Positions 8,409 through 14,803 of a stretch of 16,271 nt of DNA are shown here, piece after piece. Position numbers and translations under genes: made by a program. The stretch is from a bacterium (GTDB lineage: Bacteria > Desulfobacterota > Anaeroferrophillalia > Anaeroferrophillales > Tharpellaceae): the NCBI GenBank assembly GCA_029935295.1, contig JAOZKP010000032.1:1-16271 (forward strand). Direction: 5' to 3'. Under the pieces are notes generated by a model that saw only the letters and a list, made by a program, of their open reading frames with translations, was not told where the DNA came from and searched no databases. How positions within the stretch are numbered: the first letter of the stretch is position 1; each line of letters starts with the position of its first letter.

Positions 8409-8444
8409 CAGAATATTTTCTTGTAAAAACCAGGAAATATTCTG
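8409..8444 (+). terminator. 13-bp stem-loop between tssG and clpV
   Basis: The arms 8409-8421 and 8432-8444 pair over 13 positions, with one G-U wobble (8419 with 8434), around a ten-base loop. The hairpin lies in the 120-base gap between tssG and clpV and ends 25 bases before the clpV ribosome site. No T-run follows, so it is not a standard intrinsic terminator. The stem is AT-rich (CAGAATATTT arm). It may be an RNase processing site or mRNA stabiliser that separates clpV expression from the baseplate genes. Confidence 0.45.
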
Positions 8445-8483
8445 TAAGCCACTAAAACGCAGCATTTTTAGGAGTGTAATAAA

Positions 8484-11228
8484 ATGACAGAAATCAGTCG
8501 CAGTGCTCTTTTTGGCAAATTGAATCCCCTCGCCTTTCAGGCTATGGAAAACGCCACCATGTTTTGTAAAATGCGAGGCAATCCATACGTTGAGTTGGTA
8601 CATTGGCTGCACCAGATCATGCTCCTCCAGGATTCCGACCTGCATCGCATCATGCAATACTACACCCTGGACCTGGCACATCTGGCCAAAGATATGACTG
8701 CGGCTCTTGACCGCCTACCACGGGGATCAACCAGTATCCAGGATTTCTCCTCGCAGCTGGAGGAAGCAGTTGAACGAGGCTGGGTTTATGGTACCCTGAT
8801 GTTCAAAGAGAGCCAAGTGCGTACAGGTCACTTACTGATAGGGATACTAAAAACCCGTAATCTAAATCACGAACTCGGCAGTATCTCACCGCAACTAAGA
8901 AAAATCAGTCCCGATCAATTGATGGATGAATTCCTGGCAATCACCGGCGGTTCACCGGAAGAAAAATTAGCTTCCTCTGACGGTTCAGATATTAATCAAG
9001 AAGCATATGCTGCCGGCTCCGAAGGCGAACCAGCAGCGGCCTCTTTAGGGAAACAGGAAGCCCTGAACCGATTTTCAATTGATCTGACTGCAAAAGCCCG
9101 CTCGGGCGAGATTGATCCGGTTGTCGGACGCGATGAAGAGATTCGTAAGATTGTTGATATCCTCATGCGCCGGCGCCAGAATAATCCGATAATCACTGGT
9201 GAAGCCGGGGTTGGCAAAACTGCAGTAGTTGAAGGTTTTGCAGTACGCATTGCTGCGGGTGATGTCCCACCGCCATTACGGGATGTTACTCTGCGATCAC
9301 TGGATATTGGCCTGTTGCAGGCGGGAGCCAGTTTTAAAGGGGAGTTTGAAAAGCGGCTGCGGCAGGTAATCGATGAAGTTCAGGCTTCGGAAAAACCGAT
9401 TATTCTATTTATCGATGAAGCACACACCCTTATCGGCGCCGGTGGTGCCGGGAGTGGATCTGGGGACGCGGCCAATCTGTTAAAGCCGGCCTTGGCCCGA
9501 GGTACGTTGCGAACCATAGCGGCCACTACCTGGCGGGAATACAAACAATACATTGAAAAAGATCCGGCCCTGACCCGGCGCTTTCAGGTGGTTCAGGTGA
9601 CTGAGCCGGATGATGATAAAGCCATTGATATGATGCGCTCCATAGTCTCGGTTATGGAAGATCATCATCAAGTACAAATTATGGATGAAGCTCTGGAAAC
9701 TGCCGTCAGCCTTGCCCGCCGCTATATTCCTGATCGACAACTACCGGATAAAGCGGTCAGCCTACTTGATACGGCCTGCGCCCGAGTCTCAATCAGCCAG
9801 GTAGCAGTTCCGGCCGAAGTTGAAGATTGCCGCAACCGAATCAAAAGTTTTGAGACGGAACTTGAGATTCTCCAACGAGAAGAAATTATTAATCCAGCCA
9901 CAAATGAACGTAAAACGGACATTATTACAAACCTTGAAACAGAGAAAGAACACTTGACTGAGCTTGACCAGCACTGGTCAGCGGAGCTGAAACTTGTCAC
10001 TGAAATTCTTGAACTCAGCAAACGCCTCCAGTCAAATAACATGCCGGATGATAATCCGGCAGATGAATCAACAACTGCTACAGAGGCACAGGAAGACTCT
10101 AAAATAGAAACCGAGACCTGTGAAGATGATGGCAAAACTCCGGAAGTCCTGCTCCAGGAACTGCGTCAACGACAACAAGAATGGCTGGAGATTCAAGGAG
10201 ATCAACCCTTGATTTTGCCTACAGTTGACGCTCAGGCTGTCGCCACCGTAGTTGGAGACTGGACCGGAATACCGGTCGGACGGATGGTCAAAAATGAAAT
10301 TGATGCCATTCTCCATCTGACGGAGACTCTGGGCCAACGGATAATCGGTCAGCAGCACGCTCTGGAAATGATTACCAAACGTGTTCAAACCTCCAGGGCC
10401 CGCCTGGACAATCCCCAGAAACCCATTGGCGTATTCATGCTGGCCGGACCTTCAGGGGTAGGAAAAACTGAAACTGCCCTGGCCCTGGCCGAAGCTCTTT
10501 ACGGTGGCGAGCATAACCTGATTACAATTAACATGAGTGAATTTCAGGAAGCCCACACGGTCTCGACCTTGAAAGGAGCACCTCCCGGTTATGTCGGCTA
10601 CGGGGAAGGCGGTCGACTGACTGAAGCAGTACGGCGCAAACCCTACAGTGTAATTCTGCTAGATGAGGTAGAAAAGGCCCATCCCGATGTCCATGAAATC
10701 TTTTTTCAGGTTTTTGACAAGGGTTTCATGGAAGATGGTGAAGGCCGGTTTATCGACTTCAAGAATACTCTGATTCTTCTGACCACCAACGTCGGCACCG
10801 AGTTGCTGATGGATATGTGTAAGGATCCTGAATTGATGCCAACCCCCGAAGGTCTTGCTCAGGCATTAAGAAAACCACTTTTAGAGGTTTTCCCGCCGGC
10901 GCTTTTGGGGCGCATTTTAACTATTCCTTACTACCCTCTCAGCCAGGAAGTGATTAAGACCATCGTGCGTCTGCAACTAGGCCGAATTGAAAAGCGTATC
11001 GTTGACAATTACACAATTCCTTTCACCTACGATGACGCAGTTGTCGAAACTATTGTCGCCCGCTGTACTGAGCTTGAGAGTGGCGGTCGGATGATCGATG
11101 CTATCTTGACTAACACCATTTTACCAACAGCGAGCCAGGAGATCCTCAAATGTATGGCCGACAGCCAACCCATCGAACGAGTTCATATCGGTCTGAAAGA
11201 TGGCGAATTTACCTATAATTTTTCTTAA
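8484..11228 (+). CDS. clpV: T6SS sheath-disassembly AAA+ ATPase ClpV (TssH)
   Basis: ClpV is a cytoplasmic hexameric AAA+ unfoldase that extracts TssC from contracted sheaths and recycles subunits. The 914 residues have an N-terminal domain of the ClpV type (LFGKLNPLAFQAMENAT opening, about 1-160). The first ATPase domain has Walker A GEAGVGKT at 239-246 and Walker B with ILFIDEAH at 307-314. A middle coiled-coil domain follows at about 430-560, then a second ATPase domain with Walker A GPSGVGKT at 655-662 and Walker B VILLDEVEK at 723-731. Both sites look intact. The N-domain and T6SS context separate it from ClpB. An acidic, low-complexity stretch lies in the middle domain at about 518-554. 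AGGAG at 8470-8474 precedes the ATG. Confidence 0.97.
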   Translation: MTEISRSALFGKLNPLAFQAMENATMFCKMRGNPYVELVHWLHQIMLLQDSDLHRIMQYYTLDLAHLAKDMTAALDRLPRGSTSIQDFSSQLEEAVERGWVYGTLMFKESQVRTGHLLIGILKTRNLNHELGSISPQLRKISPDQLMDEFLAITGGSPEEKLASSDGSDINQEAYAAGSEGEPAAASLGKQEALNRFSIDLTAKARSGEIDPVVGRDEEIRKIVDILMRRRQNNPIITGEAGVGKTAVVEGFAVRIAAGDVPPPLRDVTLRSLDIGLLQAGASFKGEFEKRLRQVIDEVQASEKPIILFIDEAHTLIGAGGAGSGSGDAANLLKPALARGTLRTIAATTWREYKQYIEKDPALTRRFQVVQVTEPDDDKAIDMMRSIVSVMEDHHQVQIMDEALETAVSLARRYIPDRQLPDKAVSLLDTACARVSISQVAVPAEVEDCRNRIKSFETELEILQREEIINPATNERKTDIITNLETEKEHLTELDQHWSAELKLVTEILELSKRLQSNNMPDDNPADESTTATEAQEDSKIETETCEDDGKTPEVLLQELRQRQQEWLEIQGDQPLILPTVDAQAVATVVGDWTGIPVGRMVKNEIDAILHLTETLGQRIIGQQHALEMITKRVQTSRARLDNPQKPIGVFMLAGPSGVGKTETALALAEALYGGEHNLITINMSEFQEAHTVSTLKGAPPGYVGYGEGGRLTEAVRRKPYSVILLDEVEKAHPDVHEIFFQVFDKGFMEDGEGRFIDFKNTLILLTTNVGTELLMDMCKDPELMPTPEGLAQALRKPLLEVFPPALLGRILTIPYYPLSQEVIKTIVRLQLGRIEKRIVDNYTIPFTYDDAVVETIVARCTELESGGRMIDAILTNTILPTASQEILKCMADSQPIERVHIGLKDGEFTYNFS

Positions 11229-11240
11229 AGGAAGAGATTT

Positions 11241-11720
11241 ATGAGCAGACAAAAATATTTGGCTCTTATCAGTTGCTTATGTTGCCTGGCTTTCGGGTTT
11301 TCGGGTTGCAGCAAAGGGATATTACCCCCATCACCGACTCAGGTGGTCCTGGAAATCGAGACATCAGCGACCATCAACCCAGACATTCAAAAGATTCCGT
11401 CACCGGTGGTAGTGCGGTTTTACCAATTAAAATCTCCCTCTAAATTTAATGAGGCGGACTTTATTTCTCTATATGAAAATGATGAACAGCTCCTTGGTGA
11501 CGACCTGGTGCACAGCCAGGAGATCCTGCTCAGCCCCAAAGACAAAAAAAACATCGAATTTGAAGCTGAAGATAGCGTCAAATGCATATCCTGCATTGCT
11601 ACTTTTCGACAACAAAATAATAGCCGATGGCGGGATTTAATCACAGTTGAACCTCACAAAATGACAACGATTAGAGTCTATATTTCAGGGACAACTATCA
11701 AAATGACCCCAAAGCCTTAA
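11241..11720 (+). CDS. tssJ: T6SS outer-membrane lipoprotein TssJ (SciN-like)
   Basis: TssJ is the outer-membrane lipoprotein that anchors TssM in the TssJLM envelope-spanning complex. The 159 residues start with a lipoprotein signal: positive n-region (MSRQKY), hydrophobic core, and lipobox FSGC with the acylated Cys at residue 23. Residue 24 is Ser, not Asp, so outer-membrane sorting is expected. The mature part is the small beta-sandwich typical of TssJ. It has the VVVRFYQLKSPSKFNEADFISLY region (split family motif RxYQL...F..ADF..L) and a C-terminal WRDLITVEPHK and IRVYISGTTIKM. A CxxC pair at residues 115-118 is unusual. AAGGAAG at 11228-11234 drives the start. In HSI-I this gene sits in the divergent operon, so its place between clpV and vgrG is a rearrangement. 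Confidence 0.9.
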   Translation: MSRQKYLALISCLCCLAFGFSGCSKGILPPSPTQVVLEIETSATINPDIQKIPSPVVVRFYQLKSPSKFNEADFISLYENDEQLLGDDLVHSQEILLSPKDKKNIEFEAEDSVKCISCIATFRQQNNSRWRDLITVEPHKMTTIRVYISGTTIKMTPKP

Positions 11721-11742
11721 ACCTTACTACCGGTATAACGTC

Positions 11743-13800
11743 ATGGGAATCTTACAAGAGAATCGAGAAATCCAGGTGGCAACTACTGCAGGTGATGATG
11801 TTCTGCTGTTTTGGAACATGACTGCAACCGAGGAGTTGAGCCGTCTTTTCAGCTTTGAGATTGAGTTACTCAGTGAGGACCAGGAGCTGAACTTTGACGA
11901 TTTGCTGGGACAGAAGATGACGGTACTGCTAAATCTGCCAAATGAAGAAAAACGCTACTTCAATGGGCATGTCAGCCGTTTCAGCCAGGTTGGACAGGCA
12001 GACAAGTTCGCCGTTTACCAAGCAACTCTCCGACCGTGGCTGTGGTTTCTGACACGGACATCAGATTGTCGAATTTTTCAAAAAATGACCGTACCCGACA
12101 TCGTCAAAGATGTTTTTCGTTATTATGGTTTTTCCGATTTTGAGGAGAGGCTCAGCGAACACTATCGAACATGGGAATATTGCGTCCAATACCGGGAAAC
12201 GGCCTTCAATTTTATAAGTCGAATTCTCGAGCAGGAAGGCATCTATTACTACTTTAAACATGAAAACGATAAACATATAATGGTTTTATCAGATGCTATT
12301 AACTCCCATGAACCATTTCCCGGATACGAAAAAATTGCCTGCAACTTATCTTTACAAACTGAGGCGGAAAGAGAACTTGGTGAAATCAGTAACTGGCAGG
12401 TGAGTAAGGAGATAGGTTCCGGAACCTATGCCCTGAATGATTATGATTTCACCCGTCCCAAAGCAAACCTTCAGGTCAAGTCATCAATAATTCGCGACCA
12501 TACGGTAGCTAAAATGGAAATCTTTGATTTCCCGGGCGAGTATCAGGATGTGGACGATGGCGAAACCTATGCTCAACGCCGCATTGAAGAGATGCAGGTA
12601 ACGTATGAACAGATTCAGGCCAATTCAAACGTACGGGGTGTGGCTGTCGGCAGTCTCTTTACCCTGGTGGGAGATCATAAGGATAAAGATCGCGAATTTC
12701 TGATAACGACTGCAAGCCATTCGCTTTTTTTAGATGACTATGTTTCGACTTCGGTTGGTGACGAACACGAGGTCTATCACAGTTTCTTTACCACAATCCC
12801 CAGTAAACAACCCTATCGACCCGGTCGCATAACCCCAAAACCAATTGTCCAAGGTCCCCAGACCGCGATAGTGGTAGGTCCCAGCGGCAAAGAGATCTAT
12901 ACAGATAAATATGGTCGGGTTAAGGTTATGTTTTACTGGGATCGTTACAGTCAGGCTGATGAAAACAGTTCTTGCTGGATCAGGGTCTCCCAGATGTGGG
13001 CTGGCAGTAAATGGGGTGGCTACAACCTGCCTCGTATTGGTCAGGAAGTAATAGTTGAGTTCCTTGAGGGCGATCCTGATCGTCCGGTAATTACCGGACG
13101 ACTTTATAATAACGACAATATGCCCCCCTATGACCTACCGGGCAATGCGACCCGAAGCGGCATAAAAACCCACAGTTCTGAGAAAGGGGCACCCAACAAT
13201 TTCAATGAAATCCGCTTTGAAGACAAAAAAGGTAGCGAGCAGCTCTACATTCAAGCCGAGAAAAACCAGGATATTCGCGTCAAGAATACCTTAAAAGAGT
13301 CGATTGGCGGAAGTTGCCATCAGACTATCGGCAAAGATTTTCGCTGCCAAATCAAACGTGACAATGATTTAACTGTCAAGGGTGACCAGACAGAGAAAAT
13401 TGATGGCAGTATCTTTCGCGAAACCGGGATGGCAATTCATGAAAAAGTGGGTCTGACACACGCTCTCGATGCGGGAATGGAAATTCATTTAAAAGCCGGG
13501 TTAAATTTTGTGATTGAATCGGGATTGATGCTTACTTTGAAAGCTGGCAACAGTAGTATTACACTTGGACCGATGGGTGTCAGTATCACCGGGCCTATGG
13601 TGTTGATCAATAGCGGGGGGATGCCACCTGGTAACGGCGCTGGCGTTACTCAAAAACCTCCCCAACTTCCTTCTGGGGCAGACACTTCAGACCCGGCCGG
13701 CACACCGAATATCCCCGAGCCACCGGAAGGGGCACCGACACCGCAGGCGGCCGCATTTAAATCTGCGGCGATAGCTGGTTCTCCTTTTGTTGCAGGGTAA
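11743..13800 (+). CDS. vgrG: T6SS spike protein VgrG (TssI)
   Basis: VgrG trimers cap the Hcp tube and deliver effectors. The 685 residues begin with the usual VgrG opening (REIQVATTAGDDVLLF, then EELSRLFSFEIELLS). A gp27-like region runs to about 375 and includes ILEQEGIYYYFKHE. A gp5-like OB-fold starts near residue 379 (GPSGKEIYTDKYGRVKV) and includes CWIRVSQMWAGSKWG and NLPRIGQEVIVEFLEGDPDRP. A gp5_C-type beta-helix needle follows at about 520-620. The last 59 residues (627-685) are Pro/Ala/Gly-rich with no recognisable enzyme domain, so this is a structural VgrG, not an evolved one. No good Shine-Dalgarno lies upstream of the ATG, only 22 bases after tssJ, which suggests coupled translation. 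Confidence 0.97.
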   Translation: MGILQENREIQVATTAGDDVLLFWNMTATEELSRLFSFEIELLSEDQELNFDDLLGQKMTVLLNLPNEEKRYFNGHVSRFSQVGQADKFAVYQATLRPWLWFLTRTSDCRIFQKMTVPDIVKDVFRYYGFSDFEERLSEHYRTWEYCVQYRETAFNFISRILEQEGIYYYFKHENDKHIMVLSDAINSHEPFPGYEKIACNLSLQTEAERELGEISNWQVSKEIGSGTYALNDYDFTRPKANLQVKSSIIRDHTVAKMEIFDFPGEYQDVDDGETYAQRRIEEMQVTYEQIQANSNVRGVAVGSLFTLVGDHKDKDREFLITTASHSLFLDDYVSTSVGDEHEVYHSFFTTIPSKQPYRPGRITPKPIVQGPQTAIVVGPSGKEIYTDKYGRVKVMFYWDRYSQADENSSCWIRVSQMWAGSKWGGYNLPRIGQEVIVEFLEGDPDRPVITGRLYNNDNMPPYDLPGNATRSGIKTHSSEKGAPNNFNEIRFEDKKGSEQLYIQAEKNQDIRVKNTLKESIGGSCHQTIGKDFRCQIKRDNDLTVKGDQTEKIDGSIFRETGMAIHEKVGLTHALDAGMEIHLKAGLNFVIESGLMLTLKAGNSSITLGPMGVSITGPMVLINSGGMPPGNGAGVTQKPPQLPSGADTSDPAGTPNIPEPPEGAPTPQAAAFKSAAIAGSPFVAG

Positions 13801-13820
13801 ATGGTTCAATGATAAGAAAG

Positions 13821-13835
13821 TAACAAATTTTGTTA
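13821..13835. repeat. 15-bp palindrome before the DUF4123 adaptor gene
   Basis: TAACAAA and TTTGTTA (7-base arms at 13821-13827 and 13829-13835) flank a single T. The centre is too tight for a good RNA hairpin, so a DNA dyad is the more natural reading. It ends at the start of the AGGAG (13835-13839) that would serve the next gene. It could be an operator, or chance in AT-rich DNA. Confidence 0.35.
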
Positions 13836-13855
13836 GGAGACTTATTTAAAACAGC

Positions 13856-14407
13856 ATGAATACTCAAGATGTTAAGCGCTTAACTGAAATTATATGGCAG
13901 GACGCATCTAAAGATTCGTCTCGACAGATCTATGGTTTGCTGGACGCGGCCCGCAATGAGGGAATTTATCCTCAATTGCGAGAACATGCTCCGGCAGCGC
14001 TATCTCTGTTTCAGGGAAGCCGGGCCCGGGAATTGGCATTGGTGGCACCCTATCTGGTTCATTTAACTCCCAATGAATTATTTACCGATTGGTTACTGCA
14101 AAACGGGTGGGGCGATAAGTGGGGAATTTTATGTGAAACAGCTGAAGAAACGACCCTGCTGCGCCGTCATTTTCAAAAGGTTTTAACCGTCTATAATGAT
14201 GAAGGGAAGGCTCTCTATTTTCGTTTCTACGACCCGCGGGTGTTGGGAGTCTACCTCCAGTCGGCCACCACCGAAGATCTGGAAAAAATATTCGGTCCGG
14301 TACAATCGTTTTATGTTGAAGGTGACACCCCTGACTCATTAACTCAATACCTGTTTTCTACTGGCCAACTGATAAAACGCAATATTGATTTGCCGTTAAG
14401 CGGCTAA
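13856..14407 (+). CDS. DUF4123 T6SS effector adaptor/chaperone (Tap/TEC-like)
   Basis: DUF4123 proteins (Tap/TEC) bind VgrG and a cognate effector and load the cargo onto the spike without being secreted themselves. The 183 residues show the family pattern: IYGLLDAARNEGIYPQL near residue 25, then ELALVAPYLVHLTP, a WGILCE strand, and the hallmark FRFYDPRVLGVYL near residues 122-135. It is somewhat shorter than many DUF4123 proteins but not obviously truncated. An in-frame stop at 13847 blocks upstream starts, fixing ATG 13856. AGGAG at 13835-13839 is then 16 bases away, which is unusually long. Its place after vgrG and before PAAR and the large last gene says the cargo is probably that last gene's product. 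Confidence 0.88.
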   Translation: MNTQDVKRLTEIIWQDASKDSSRQIYGLLDAARNEGIYPQLREHAPAALSLFQGSRARELALVAPYLVHLTPNELFTDWLLQNGWGDKWGILCETAEETTLLRRHFQKVLTVYNDEGKALYFRFYDPRVLGVYLQSATTEDLEKIFGPVQSFYVEGDTPDSLTQYLFSTGQLIKRNIDLPLSG

Positions 14408-14436
14408 ATTTCAATTTTTAATTATGTGAGGTTACT

Positions 14437-14736
14437 ATGCCACCAGCTGCAAGACTTGGCGATATGCATGTATGTCCCATGGTTACCCCGGGACTCCCGC
14501 CAATTCCACATGTAGGCGGTCCAATTCTGCCACCTTGTTGTCCAACGGTACTTATTGGCGGTATGCCGGCAGCAAGGGCCACTGATATGGCTGTTTGTGT
14601 CGGCCCTCCCGATATTATTGTTCAGGGCTCAGCAACGGTTTTGATCGGCGGTTTGCCCGCCGCGCGAATGGGAGACAAAATGGCTCACGGCGGCGTGATA
14701 GTAAGCGGCCTCCCTACTGTAATGATTGGAGGTTAA
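14437..14736 (+). CDS. PAAR-domain spike tip protein
   Basis: PAAR proteins form the sharp metal-binding cone on the VgrG trimer and often carry or recruit effectors. The 99 residues are a bare PAAR domain with three literal PAAR motifs at residues 3-6, 44-47 and 74-77. Two are preceded by TVLIGG repeats, with a matching TVMIGG at the very end. Zinc ligand candidates are His11, His25, Cys54 and His84, with extra Cys13 and Cys34-35. There is no N- or C-terminal extension, so any toxin must be a separate polypeptide. GAGG at 14428-14431 is seven bases before ATG. The gene stands 29 bases after the DUF4123 stop, so co-expression as a delivery module is likely. Confidence 0.95.
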   Translation: MPPAARLGDMHVCPMVTPGLPPIPHVGGPILPPCCPTVLIGGMPAARATDMAVCVGPPDIIVQGSATVLIGGLPAARMGDKMAHGGVIVSGLPTVMIGG

Positions 14737-14742
14737 TAAAAC

Positions 14743-14757
14743 CAAGTAATTTACTTG
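14743..14757. repeat. 15-bp palindrome between PAAR and the last gene
   Basis: CAAGTAA and TTACTTG (arms at 14743-14749 and 14751-14757) flank a single T, the same 7+1+7 layout as the palindrome at 13821-13835 but with a different sequence. GTTTTT occurs 12 bases further on, so a weak terminator cannot be excluded. The symmetry is more like a protein-binding dyad. It lies in the 67-base gap before the candidate effector gene. Confidence 0.35.
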
Positions 14758-14803
14758 ATTGAACACCTCGTTTTTATAACTGTCTTTTTTCGTAGAATGA
14801 TTA

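Noticed and set aside
9722..10135. 137-residue serine-rich open frame on the minus strand
   Set aside because: Antisense to the clpV middle domain; its serine richness simply mirrors the acidic codons of clpV.
8484..11228. ClpB disaggregase instead of ClpV
   Set aside because: The N-terminal domain reads as ClpV, not ClpB, and the gene sits between T6SS baseplate and spike genes.
11743..13800. VgrG as an evolved VgrG with a C-terminal toxin domain
   Set aside because: After the needle only a 59-residue Pro/Ala/Gly-rich tail remains, too short and too simple for a known effector domain.
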